Of a stretch of DNA of 52,278 nucleotides, positions 15,725-24,001 are shown piece after piece; within the stretch, counting starts at the first letter, position 1, and the number at the start of each line of letters is the position of its first letter. A program made the translations under genes and the position numbers. Source of the stretch: Bradyrhizobium sp. Ai1a-2 (GTDB taxonomy: Bacteria; Pseudomonadota; Alphaproteobacteria; Rhizobiales; Xanthobacteraceae); assembly GCF_000426245.1 (NCBI RefSeq), contig NZ_AUEZ01000062.1:1-52278 (forward strand), in the 5' to 3' direction. Under the pieces are notes generated by a model. That model saw nothing but the letters and a program-made list of their open reading frames with translations, ran no database searches and was not told where the DNA came from.

Positions 15725-16414
15725 CTACCAGGGCAGGCGGTCGCCGTGCCGGTCCATGAACTTCAGGCCGGGCTTGCCAGCGCGGGCTTCCATCGCGGTG
15801 ACGACCAGCGGGATGCTTTCCTCGATCGAGAGCTTGGCCTCGCTGCCGCCCATTTCGGTCCGCACCCATCCTGGCGCGATCAGCAGCATTGCGCGGGGAT
15901 CGCCGGCATGCCGCTGGCTGAAGCATTTCATCAGCATGTTGAGCGCGGCCTTGCTTGAGCTGTAGAGTTCCCAGAAGCCGCGATTGGTGGCGATGCTGCC
16001 AAGCTCCGATGATATCACCGCGATGACGCCACGCGGCGGCACCTGGTCCTCGAAGGTTTCGACCACGCGCATCGGCGACAGCGCGTTGGTCACCATCATT
16101 GCAACGAAGTCCTCGACATCAGCATCGATCGGCGTGTTCTCGTGCGCAAGGCAGATGCCGGCATTGACGAGCAGGGTGTCGATGATGCGAGTCCCGAGGC
16201 GCTCCTTCAGCTTCTTGATGGACGCCGGATCGGTGGTGTCGAGGGTCTCGATCTCGAGGCTTACGGGAAAGCGCTCCGCAAGATCGTCCAGCGCTGCCGA
16301 CGGTGCGCGCACGGTGGCGGTCACCTGATAGTCGCGGCCGCAATATTCCTCGGCGAGCGCAAGACCAAGCCCGCGCGAGGCGCCGATGATGAGAACGGTT
16401 TTCCTGGTTGCCAT
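15725..16414 (-). CDS. Short-chain dehydrogenase/reductase
   Basis: This 229-aa SDR has an IIGASRGLG cofactor motif (about 9-17), NAG in LLVNAGICL, catalytic Ser in VISSELGS, and Tyr-x3-Lys as YSSSK, followed by APGWVRTEMGG. The short C-terminus ends MDRHGDRLPW, typical of sniffer/carbonyl-reductase-like SDRs. TVRA after the second strand suggests NADP use. It is preceded at 16557-16682 by a palindromic repeat and then the LysR gene on the same strand, so the LysR protein could regulate it; that is inference only. Confidence 0.85.
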   Translation of the reverse strand: MATRKTVLIIGASRGLGLALAEEYCGRDYQVTATVRAPSAALDDLAERFPVSLEIETLDTTDPASIKKLKERLGTRIIDTLLVNAGICLAHENTPIDADVEDFVAMMVTNALSPMRVVETFEDQVPPRGVIAVISSELGSIATNRGFWELYSSSKAALNMLMKCFSQRHAGDPRAMLLIAPGWVRTEMGGSEAKLSIEESIPLVVTAMEARAGKPGLKFMDRHGDRLPW

Positions 16415-16556
16415 GAGAGAGGTCCTTTTCGAGATCGTTTGATCTGCTGGACGGACTCTCTCACCGCGACACTGATGATCCCAGTGCGGATGTGTCAGGG
16501 GATTGATGACTAGAGATCGTCAATGGACGAGATCGACTTGGGCCATAGCGATGCAA

Positions 16557-16682
16557 CTCCCTCTCCCGCTTGCGGGGGAGGGCCGGGGTGGGGGCTGTCT
16601 CCGCGATTCACGCTGTCCCCGTGTGCGGAGAGAGCCCCCGCCCGACGCTACGCGCCGACCTCCCCCGCAAGCGGGAGAGGTG
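16557..16682. repeat. Paired inverted repeat, family C, copy 1
   Basis: It opens CTCCCTCTCCCGCTTGCGGG and GGAGGGCCGGGGTGGGGG, and closes CCTCCCCCGCAAGCGGGAGA followed by GGTGA, so the two ends are inverted copies around a variable centre. Other copies are at 17705-17832, 30182-30295 and 47905-48034. Confidence 0.85.
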
Positions 16683-16712
16683 AAGGAGTTCGTGGCCGGC
16701 AGCTTGACTGAA

Positions 16713-17630
16713 TTATCGCGCTTTCGTCCTCGTCTGCGCGGCCTTGAGCGCGAATTCGATGAAGGCGCGGACTTTCGCCGGCGGATGGTGCCGCGAGGGA
16801 TGCAGCGCGTAGAGTGGAAAGGTTTCGCCCGGCCAGTCCGGAAACAACTCGATCAGCCGGCCCGAGTCCAGCAGCGGCTGGACGCCGATGCCGAGCACCT
16901 GTGCGATGCCGGTGCCGGCGAGGCATTCGTTGATCATGGTGCCGACATCGGTGAGCACCAGCGTACCCGAGGTCTTCACCGGCAGCACTTTCTTGCCTGC
17001 ATGAAATTCCCATTCGAAGAGACGCCCGGACAGCGGGTCGATGAACTGGATGCAGGAATGATCCTGCAGTTCAGCGGGATGCTTGGGACGGCCGTGCTTC
17101 TTGAGGTAGCCGGGTGAGGCGACGGTCAGCACACGCGTCTCCAGCAATTTGCGCGCGATCAGCGTGCCGGCGGGAAGCTCGCCGAAGCGCATCGCAACGT
17201 CGATGCCATCGGCGACGAGATCGCCGACATGCTCGCGCGTGATCAATTCCAGCGTCAGCTCCGGATGCTGGCGCAGGAAGCCGCCGATGTGGCCCGACAG
17301 GATCATCCGCGAGAAATACGGATCGATGTCGACGCGCAGTCGGCCGCGGACCACGCCTGATGATCCCGACGCGGTGCTCGCGGCATCCTCGATCCCGGCC
17401 AGGAGCGGCGCCACCTGTTCATAGAAGCGGCGGCCTTCGTCGGTCAGCGCCACCGAGCGCGTGGTCCGGTCGAACAGGCGAACGCCGACCCGCGCCTCGA
17501 GCCGCGCCACCGCGCGGCTGACGCCGGAGGCGGTGATGCCGAGCGTATCGGCGGCGCGGGCAAAGCTCCTGGTCTGCACCACCGCCGCCAATACGCTTAT
17601 TCCCGCCAACAGGCGGCCGTCGAAGGGCAT
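16713..17630 (-). CDS. LysR-family transcriptional regulator
   Basis: This 305-aa LysR-type regulator has an N-terminal winged HTH (about 5-62, with SFARAADTLGITASGVSRAV and LEARVGVRLFDRTTRSV) and a periplasmic-binding-protein-like effector domain (about 85-295). The effector domain has the usual VDIDPYFSRMIL and PLYALHPSRHHPPAKVRAFIEF. The start at 17630 (MPFDGRLLAG) has a GGAG close upstream. It lies on the same strand as, and between, a luciferase-like oxidoreductase gene and an SDR gene. A TTGATCAA palindrome at about 17675-17683 upstream of the gene could be part of an operator. The effector is unknown. Confidence 0.88.
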   Translation of the reverse strand: MPFDGRLLAGISVLAAVVQTRSFARAADTLGITASGVSRAVARLEARVGVRLFDRTTRSVALTDEGRRFYEQVAPLLAGIEDAASTASGSSGVVRGRLRVDIDPYFSRMILSGHIGGFLRQHPELTLELITREHVGDLVADGIDVAMRFGELPAGTLIARKLLETRVLTVASPGYLKKHGRPKHPAELQDHSCIQFIDPLSGRLFEWEFHAGKKVLPVKTSGTLVLTDVGTMINECLAGTGIAQVLGIGVQPLLDSGRLIELFPDWPGETFPLYALHPSRHHPPAKVRAFIEFALKAAQTRTKAR

Positions 17631-17704
17631 GGCTCCACCATGACGTTGCGTCAGCAATGATGGAGCGTGAGTGTCACTTGATCAATAGCGCAGGCGCTTA
17701 TGCT

Positions 17705-17832
17705 TCCTCTCCCGCTTGCGGGAGAGGGCCGGGGTGAGGGTGCCTCCGCGATTGACGCTCTTTGAGTGGAGGGAGCCCTCACCCGCTACGCTCTTCGAGC
17801 GCAGCGACCTCTGCCGCAAGCGGGAGAGGTGA
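17705..17832. repeat. Paired inverted repeat, family C, copy 2
   Basis: The left end TTCCTCTCCCGCTTGCGGGA and the right end CTGCCGCAAGCGGGAGAGG are inverted copies. The centre contains a small CGCTACGCTCTTCGAGCGCAGCG palindrome-like stretch. It lies between the LysR gene and the flavin oxidoreductase gene. Confidence 0.85.
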
Positions 17833-17844
17833 AGCAAATTTCTC

Positions 17845-19083
17845 TCACGCCTTCCGCTTGGCTGCTTCCTGCAGATCGGGGGCGTTGACGGCGGGGATCG
17901 CGACGCGGCCGGGGCCGGTATGCGCGAGCGCGGCCGCGGCTTTGTCGTTCTCCATGATCTTGGCCATCACGGCCTGGCCGGCGCGTTCGAAGATGGCGCG
18001 GTTCTCGATCACGAATTTCTGCGACTTGCGCAGGCCGTCGATATAGCCGTTGATCTCGGGGATCACATAGCGCGCCACCATGTCCCAGCTTCGCCTTGTG
18101 TTTTCCGGATTGGCCCAGTCATGGGCGAAGCCGACGATGGTCCCGACGCCGCCGGAGACCTGCACCAGGTTCTTGATCATCTTCACGAGGTCGTCGGGCG
18201 TGCCGATGGTGGAGGCGGCGCCCTCCACGAACGCGGTCTTGTCGACGGCCTCATCCGGCGAGGAGAAGGCGGTCAGCCCGGGCCGCATCAGGGTGCCGAC
18301 ATTATATTCGTTGTGCCAGCGCATCAGCCCGGCGCCGGCCTCGCGGCGTGCCTGCTCGCGCGTCTCGGCGATGTGCCAGGACAGCAGCACCCGCCAGTTC
18401 GACCGGCTCACGGTGGTGCCGGCCTTCTTGGCGGCGTCCTCGGCGAATTGCCATTGCTGCGGCAGCGCCATCAGGCCCTGGGTCGACATCGAGCCGAGCG
18501 AGATGATGCCGATGCCGTATTTGCCGGCGAGCGTCATGCCCGAGGGCGAGATCTGCGAAGCGACCACGAACGGCATGTCCTCCTGCAACGGCAGGATCTG
18601 CAGTGCGGCGTCGTTCATCACGAACCAGTCGCTCTTTGCGGTGACGCGCTCGCCGTTGAACAGGCGGCGGATCACCGCGATTGCTTCGTCCTGGCGGTCG
18701 CGCTGTGTCATCGGGTCGATGCCGAGCGTGTGCGCGTCGGAAGCCAGCGCGCCGGGGCCGGAGCCGAAAATGGCGCGGCCGCCGGTCATGTAGTCGAGCT
18801 GCACCATGCGCTGGGCGACGTTGAACGGATGGTGATAGGGCAGCGAGATCACGCCGGTGCCGAGCTTGATCCGCTTGGTGCGCTCGCCGGCGGCGGCCAG
18901 GAACATCTCCGGCGAGGCGATCATCTCCCAGCCCGAGGAGTGATGCTCGCCGCACCAGAACTCGTCATAGCCGAGCTCGTCGAGCTGCTGGACGAAATCG
19001 AGGTCGCGGCGGAATTGCAGCAGCGGATGCTCGCCGATCGGGTGATGCGGGGCGAGGAAGGCTCCGAATTTCAGGCGCGCCAT
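17845..19083 (-). CDS. LLM-class flavin-dependent oxidoreductase, luciferase/LimB-like
   Basis: This 412-aa luciferase-like flavin monooxygenase has FGAFLAPHHPIGEHPLLQF at the N-terminus, LGYDEFWCGEHHSSGWE (active-site EHH region), LGTGVISLPYHHPFNVAQR, DYMTGGRAIFGSGPGAL and a C-terminal SGGVGTIVGFAHDWANPE. These fit the group that includes limonene 1,2-monooxygenase-like and hydrocarbon-oxidising proteins. It needs reduced flavin from a separate reductase, which is not adjacent. A GGAGAG lies 8 nt before the ATG. The second such enzyme in the window (4823-5908) is from a different subgroup. The substrate is unknown. Confidence 0.85.
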   Translation of the reverse strand: MARLKFGAFLAPHHPIGEHPLLQFRRDLDFVQQLDELGYDEFWCGEHHSSGWEMIASPEMFLAAAGERTKRIKLGTGVISLPYHHPFNVAQRMVQLDYMTGGRAIFGSGPGALASDAHTLGIDPMTQRDRQDEAIAVIRRLFNGERVTAKSDWFVMNDAALQILPLQEDMPFVVASQISPSGMTLAGKYGIGIISLGSMSTQGLMALPQQWQFAEDAAKKAGTTVSRSNWRVLLSWHIAETREQARREAGAGLMRWHNEYNVGTLMRPGLTAFSSPDEAVDKTAFVEGAASTIGTPDDLVKMIKNLVQVSGGVGTIVGFAHDWANPENTRRSWDMVARYVIPEINGYIDGLRKSQKFVIENRAIFERAGQAVMAKIMENDKAAAALAHTGPGRVAIPAVNAPDLQEAAKRKA

Positions 19084-19232
19084 AGGGTGTTCTCTCCAGG
19101 ATTATTGTTGTCGTGAGCGTGGCACCAGCCTACGGGCAGGACAGGAGCGACGCAATGCTTCGAGCCCGCGCGCCGTGCATGGTCGTAGGGCGGCCTAGCG
19201 TAGCGTAACCCGCCGCGCCCGCGCGAACGCTC

Positions 19233-19321
19233 CGTAGCCCGGGTGGAGCGCAGCGCAACCCGGGACCGCTCCGTCCGCGGCCAACAGCACCCCGGGTTAC
19301 GCTGCGCTCCACCCGGGCTAC
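19233..19321. repeat. Paired inverted repeat, family A, copy 2
   Basis: The left arm 19233-19264 contains GGGTGGAGCGCAGCGCAACC and the right arm 19291-19321 contains GGTTACGCTGCGCTCCACCC, almost perfect complements with a 26-nt spacer. A degenerate extra arm (TAGCGTAGCGTAACCCG) is at about 19196-19212. The 328-bp gap between flanking genes otherwise shows nothing I can name. Confidence 0.85.
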
Positions 19322-19411
19322 AAACTGTCGGACTTACCTCGGAGGTAATCGCGGGAATAAGCCGAATCTGTAGCTTGCGGGTACAACAGATTTTGAACGG
19401 AGCGGCCCGCC

Positions 19412-20830
19412 ATGCACCAGATCGTCACCTATGTCACTGGCGCTATGTCAGTGGATTCGTCGCGGCGCTGGTGGGTATTGGCGACAGTGGTCGCCGCACA
19501 ATTCATGTTCGGGGTCGATGCTTTTATCGTCAATGTCGCGATCCCGACCATCGCGATGGAGCTGCACGCGAGCGCTGCCGAGATCGAAGCCGTCATCGCG
19601 ATCTACCTGATCGCGTTTGCGACGCTTGTGGTCACCGGCGGGCGGCTCGGCGATATCTACGGCACAAGGAACGTGTTCGTCGCCGGCGTCGCTGGCTTCA
19701 GTCTGGCGTCGCTGTGGTGCGGGCTCGCGCAATCCGGACCTGAACTGATCATCGCGCGACTGGCGCAGGGCGCGACCGCGGCTCTGATGGTGCCGCAGGT
19801 GCTGGCGACGCTGCATCTGTTATTTGCCGATTCGGCGCGCGCCCGTGCCTTCGCCATCTATGGCATCGTGCTGGGCCTCTCCGGCGCCGTCGGCTTCCTG
19901 CTCGGCGGCGTGCTGGTGACGCTTGATCTTGCCGGGCTTGGCTGGCGCGCGGTGTTCTTCGTCAACGTGCCCTTCGGCATCGTGATCATTGCCGCGGCGC
20001 TCAGGATCATGCCGACGGTGCCGCGTCGCGCCGGCACGCGGCTCGACATTCCCGGCGCGGTCGTGCTGTTTGCGGGATTGCTGTGCCTGATCGGACCGCT
20101 GCTGTTCGGCCACGATGTGCACTGGTCGCCGTGGGTGTGGCTGGTGATGGCGGGCGGCGTTGCGATCATCGCCGCGTTCGTCCGGCTCGAACGCGCGATC
20201 GCGCACGCTGGCGGCATGCCGCTGATCGATCTCACGCTGCTGGCCGACGCAGCCTTCATGCGCGGACTGGTTGCCGTGTTCTGTTTCTTCTTCGCCAATC
20301 TCTCGTTCTATCTGGTCATCACCATGTTCATGCAGAACACGCTGCATATTCCGCCGCTTCAGGCCGGTCTCGTCTTCATGCCGGCCGCGCTCACCTTCGT
20401 GGTCGCCTCGCGCCACAGCGGCGCGCGGGCCAGGCATCGCGGCACGCTGGTGCTGATCGAAGGTTGCGCGCTGCAGATCGTGGGCCTTGCCGCGATTGCA
20501 GTGACGACGGCATTTGTTGAGGCGCCTTCCGCGCTGTCGCTTGCGCTGGTGCTGATGATCTTTGGCTACGGCCAGGGATTGGTGATGGCGCCGCTCTCGA
20601 GTGCGGTGCTCTCGACGGTGAAGCCTGCGAGCGCGGGCGCGGGTTCCGGCATGTATGGCACCACGGCGCAGATCGGCAATGCGGCCGGCGTGGCCGCAAT
20701 TGGCGCCGTGTTCTTCGCAATCGAAACCACAGGCTCAGCGCGGTTGGCGCTGCATGCGGCATGCGCATTGTTTGGGCTGTCGATCATCATTTGCGCCGCA
20801 TTCCTGTCATGGATGCGGCGCGCGACATGA
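19412..20830 (+). CDS. MFS multidrug-type exporter, DHA2 (14-TM) family
   Basis: This 472-aa integral membrane protein is of the major facilitator superfamily, EmrB/QacA (DHA2) group. It has FGVDAFIVNVAIPTIAMEL in TM1 (the D-x3-VNVALP signature), GGRLGDIYGTRNVFVAGV (motif A loop after TM2), ARLAQGATAALMVPQVLA (motif B), and LGLSGAVGFLLGGVLV (motif C of antiporters). The hydrophobicity pattern fits 14 helices. It would export drugs or metabolites by proton antiport from the inner membrane. There is no adjacent membrane-fusion protein or TetR regulator. The start at 19412 has CGGAG 9 nt upstream; ATG at 19445 is an alternative. Confidence 0.85.
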   Translation: MHQIVTYVTGAMSVDSSRRWWVLATVVAAQFMFGVDAFIVNVAIPTIAMELHASAAEIEAVIAIYLIAFATLVVTGGRLGDIYGTRNVFVAGVAGFSLASLWCGLAQSGPELIIARLAQGATAALMVPQVLATLHLLFADSARARAFAIYGIVLGLSGAVGFLLGGVLVTLDLAGLGWRAVFFVNVPFGIVIIAAALRIMPTVPRRAGTRLDIPGAVVLFAGLLCLIGPLLFGHDVHWSPWVWLVMAGGVAIIAAFVRLERAIAHAGGMPLIDLTLLADAAFMRGLVAVFCFFFANLSFYLVITMFMQNTLHIPPLQAGLVFMPAALTFVVASRHSGARARHRGTLVLIEGCALQIVGLAAIAVTTAFVEAPSALSLALVLMIFGYGQGLVMAPLSSAVLSTVKPASAGAGSGMYGTTAQIGNAAGVAAIGAVFFAIETTGSARLALHAACALFGLSIIICAAFLSWMRRAT

Positions 20831-20971
20831 TCACAAATTAATTTTGAGATCACGAATTTACCGTCCGTCTCACAATTTCGCGGGGAATGACAGTATACGG
20901 ACTTTTTATTTTGCGATGCAGCAACTATGTGATTTGGCCGAGGCTGGTCGAAATCACCTCAGGAGTTGCTG

Positions 20972-22189
20972 TTGTCACTTGCCAAGAACATCGAGTTCCT
21001 AAGCCATCTGCCCCGGCTGAATGGATTCAATGGGCTTGCCGCCGTCTATGGGCGAAGCCTTGCGCCAGCGGTCAATAGTCCGCTGGTCGAGACCACGGAT
21101 TTCGACACGAATCCCGGCGCGCTGAAGATGTACTCGTTTGTGCCGGAAGGGCTGCCGCGCGGTGCGGCGCTCGTCGTCGTGCTGCATGGCTGCGGCCAGA
21201 GCGCGGCTGGCTACGACCTCGGTGCGGGCTGGTCGACGCTCGCGCGTCACTATGGTTTTGCGCTGCTGCTGCCAGAACAGCAACCGGCGAACAATGCCAA
21301 TACGTGCTTCAACTGGTTCAATCCCGAAGACATCACGCGCGGCAAGGGCGAGGCTGCCTCGATCCGTCAGATGATCGCGCGCATGGTGGTCGATCACAAG
21401 CTCGATCCGCGCCGGATCTACATCACCGGGCTCTCCGCCGGCGGTGCCATGACGTCGGTGATGCTCGCGACCTATCCGGATGTGTTCGCGGCAGGCGCGA
21501 TCGTTGCCGGCCTGCCGTTCGGCATCGCCACCAATCTGCGCGAAGCTCTCAACGGCATGATGCAGGCGCCGTCGCGCCCGGCCAATGAATTGGGCGATCT
21601 CGTGCGCGGCGCGTGGACGCATGACGGACCGTGGCCGAAGGTTTCGGTCTGGCACGGCAGCGCCGATCGCACCGTCAATCCCGGCAATGCGGACGCGATC
21701 GTGAGCCAATGGCTCGACGTGCACGGCCTGCCGGAGACGCCGATGGCCAAGACGATGATCGACGGCTATCCGCGCGAGGTCTGGTGGGATGCGAATGGCG
21801 AGACCGTCGTCGAATCCTACACCATCACCGGCATGGCCCATGGCACGCCGCTTGGCGTCGCCGCCAATGACGAACGCTATGGCGAGGCCGGCGCCTTCCT
21901 GCTCGAGGCCGGGATTTCGTCGTCGTACCACATCGCGAACTTCTTCGGCCTCACCGAACGGGCCCGTCGTTCCGCGCCGGCTCCGAGAGAAGTCGCCAAG
22001 CCGGCGATTAAGCCGACGGTCAAGCCGGTGACGAAGCCGGTCGCGAAGGAAGCGACAAAGCAGCCGACGCCCTTGCCGCGCGCCACACCCCCGCGTCAGG
22101 CTATGCCGTCACAGAGCCTCCGCCGCCGCGCCCGCGAGATCAGCGATGTGATCACCCGGGCGCTGACTGCCGCGGGCTTGATGAAATAA
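20972..22189 (+). CDS. PHB-depolymerase-family esterase
   Basis: This roughly 405-aa alpha/beta hydrolase is of the esterase/PHB depolymerase family. The oxyanion region is VVVLHGCGQSAAGYD, the nucleophile Ser is at about 155 in ITGLSAGGAMT, the catalytic Asp is probably in WHGSADRTVNP, and the His in ITGMAHGTPLG. A Lys/Pro-rich tail (about 330-375, repeating KPxxKPVxKP) precedes a basic C-terminal helix. There is no clear signal peptide, so it may be cytosolic or granule-associated. It could act on short polyhydroxyalkanoates or on feruloyl-type esters. I choose a TTG start at 20972 because AGGAG lies 6 nt upstream; no ATG fits. Confidence 0.82.
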   Translation: MSLAKNIEFLSHLPRLNGFNGLAAVYGRSLAPAVNSPLVETTDFDTNPGALKMYSFVPEGLPRGAALVVVLHGCGQSAAGYDLGAGWSTLARHYGFALLLPEQQPANNANTCFNWFNPEDITRGKGEAASIRQMIARMVVDHKLDPRRIYITGLSAGGAMTSVMLATYPDVFAAGAIVAGLPFGIATNLREALNGMMQAPSRPANELGDLVRGAWTHDGPWPKVSVWHGSADRTVNPGNADAIVSQWLDVHGLPETPMAKTMIDGYPREVWWDANGETVVESYTITGMAHGTPLGVAANDERYGEAGAFLLEAGISSSYHIANFFGLTERARRSAPAPREVAKPAIKPTVKPVTKPVAKEATKQPTPLPRATPPRQAMPSQSLRRRAREISDVITRALTAAGLMK

Positions 22190-22195
22190 TTCTGG

Positions 22196-22218
22196 CGCCG
22201 CGGTCACAAGCCGCGGCG
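22196..22218. terminator. Hairpin between convergent genes
   Basis: CGCCGCGG (22196-22203) and CCGCGGCG (22211-22218) form a perfect 8-bp GC stem with a 7-nt loop in the 33-bp gap between the convergent esterase and hydrolase genes. There is no T-run, so it may act as a weak or bidirectional transcription barrier. Confidence 0.4.
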
Positions 22219-22222
22219 TCGC

Positions 22223-22891
22223 TCACAGTTCGCCGGTGATGAACGGGTTCGTCATCCGTTCCTGGCCGATGCTGGAGCCGGCGCCGTGGCCGCAGATGAA
22301 GCCGACATCGTCGCCGAGCGGCAGCAGCTTCTCCTTGATCGACGTGATCAGCGTCTCGTGGCTGCCGCCGGGCAGGTCGGTGCGGCCGACCGAGCCGTTG
22401 AACAGGACGTCGCCGACATGGGCAAAGCGCAATTCCTTGTTGAAGAACACCACGCTGCCAGGCGAATGGCCGGGGCAATGCAGGATCTCGAAGGTGAGTT
22501 CGCCGATCGAGACCTGATCGCCTTCCTCGAGCCAGCGATCCGGCGCAAAATCGCGCACGCCGCTCATGCCGAACCGCGCGCCGCTACTGACGACATTGTC
22601 GAGCAGGTGTTTGTCGGCGACATGCGGGCCCTCGATCGGCACCTTCAGCGCGTCGCGCAGTTCGGCGGCGCCGCCGACATGGTCGATATGGCCGTGGGTG
22701 AGCCAGATCTTCTCGACGCTGACGCCGGTCTCTCTGATCGCCGCCTGGATCTTCGGAACATCCCCGCCGGGATCGATCACGACCGCCTTCTTGGTCGGCT
22801 CGTGCCAGAGGATGGTGCAGTTCTGCTCGAACAGCGTCACCGGCACGATGATCGCGCCGGCCTTCGGTTTTGTTTCGGTTTTATCATCCAT
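22223..22891 (-). CDS. Metallo-beta-lactamase-fold hydrolase, glyoxalase II-like
   Basis: This 222-aa MBL-fold enzyme has the dinuclear metal motif THGHIDH (65-71), then HCPGHSPGSV (third His), GDVLFNGSVGRTD (bridging Asp) and ICGHGAGSSIG (last His). It resembles the short YcbL/GloB2-type hydrolases, which cleave hydroxyacyl-glutathione or related thioesters. The last motif is GHGAGSS rather than the usual GHGPxTT. It is convergent with the esterase upstream in the window and divergent from the RMND1-like gene. Confidence 0.88.
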   Translation of the reverse strand: MDDKTETKPKAGAIIVPVTLFEQNCTILWHEPTKKAVVIDPGGDVPKIQAAIRETGVSVEKIWLTHGHIDHVGGAAELRDALKVPIEGPHVADKHLLDNVVSSGARFGMSGVRDFAPDRWLEEGDQVSIGELTFEILHCPGHSPGSVVFFNKELRFAHVGDVLFNGSVGRTDLPGGSHETLITSIKEKLLPLGDDVGFICGHGAGSSIGQERMTNPFITGEL

Positions 22892-22958
22892 CGCGGCACC
22901 TTATTCTTCCCTTGGCCCCCGTCAACAAGGGCGGGAACATCCTGCGACCATTGGCCGG

Positions 22959-22979
22959 ACTGTGATAGGATTGCACAGT
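22959..22979. promoter_or_regulatory. Dyad in a divergent intergenic region
   Basis: ACTGTG (22959-22964) and CACAGT (22974-22979) are a perfect 6-bp inverted repeat with a 9-nt spacer, between the divergent starts at 22891 and 23006. It is a possible operator. No regulator is known and no good promoter pair was found. Confidence 0.3.
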
Positions 22980-23005
22980 TCTTCAACATGTAGTGTGTAA
23001 GCGGA

Positions 23006-23848
23006 ATGCCATCCACCGTATCGGAACATCCTGCGAGCCAGGTTTCGCGGTCGCCGCTCGGAGGCCAGCGCACGACGGCGCGTGCCTTTTTCGTCGCGGA
23101 GCGCCTGAACACGTCGGGGCTCGAGCGCAGCGATGTGCTGGCCACGACGCCATTGGCGTTCCGCGTCAATGAGAACGGCGTCGCGATCCTGTTCCGTTAC
23201 GGGGTTGTGGTCCTGATCGGGCTGAATGCGCTGGAGGAGGAGGAGTTCCTGCGCGGGCTGCAGTCGCGCATGATCACGCCGTTCGCGCGCCGCGAGGAGG
23301 AGAGCGCCACCATCGAGCTCGCCTCCGAGAAGGACGATCAGATACCGCCGGGCGGCCCGATCTATCTGCAGAGCCTGTCGCCGGAGCGGCTGATCCTGGT
23401 CGGCGAGGCGCTGGCGAAGAGCGTCGTACTGGCCCGGCATGAGCGCGAGGTCGCCGCGGTGTTCGACACGACCGAGCCGTTCGCGCGCGAGCTTGCCAAG
23501 AGCGGGCAGATCCATCGCAGCCGCGGCGCGATCCTGAAGCACATCGGCAATGCCTTGTCGGTGCGTCATCGCGTCTCGGGGCCGGTCGAAGTGTCCGAGA
23601 AGCCCGACATCCTCTGGGACAAGCCGCAGCTCGAGCGGCTCTATGCCCGGCTCGAGGACGAATATGAATTGAAGGAGCGCTCCGAATCGCTCAACCGCAA
23701 GCTCGCGGTCATCGCCGAGACCGCGCAGGTCCTGACCGACATCATCGACACCCGCCGCTCGCTGCGGCTCGAGCTGATCATCGTCTTCCTGATCCTGTTC
23801 GAGGTGCTGATCACCATCTACCAGCTCGCGACCGGCCGTCACGTGTGA
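23006..23848 (+). CDS. RMND1/Sif2 (DUF155) family membrane-anchored protein
   Basis: This 280-aa protein is of the DUF155 family. It is bacterial kin of the mitochondrial protein RMND1 and yeast Rmd1/Sif2. The conserved core includes FRVNENGVAILFRYGVVVLI, the acidic run ALEEEEFL, and SPERLILVGEALAKSVVLAR. A coiled-coil-like helix (DKPQLERLYARLEDEYELKE) leads to a single C-terminal TM helix (about 252-272, LELIIVFLILFEVLITIYQL), so it is probably tail-anchored with the bulk in the cytoplasm. Its biochemical function in bacteria is not known. No operon partner is close. Confidence 0.82.
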   Translation: MPSTVSEHPASQVSRSPLGGQRTTARAFFVAERLNTSGLERSDVLATTPLAFRVNENGVAILFRYGVVVLIGLNALEEEEFLRGLQSRMITPFARREEESATIELASEKDDQIPPGGPIYLQSLSPERLILVGEALAKSVVLARHEREVAAVFDTTEPFARELAKSGQIHRSRGAILKHIGNALSVRHRVSGPVEVSEKPDILWDKPQLERLYARLEDEYELKERSESLNRKLAVIAETAQVLTDIIDTRRSLRLELIIVFLILFEVLITIYQLATGRHV

Positions 23849-24001
23849 ACGCTAAAGTCTTTCCCTGTCGGGGCGAGGTGAAGCGGAGCTTGCGGGTCGC
23901 TACGAAAGATTGATAGGCCACGAATCGAAATTTTGGCGCAAACCCGCCACGCGTTAGCGCGTTGCCACGTTCAAGCCTGAATTGAAGGGTGACGTGGCGG
24001 C

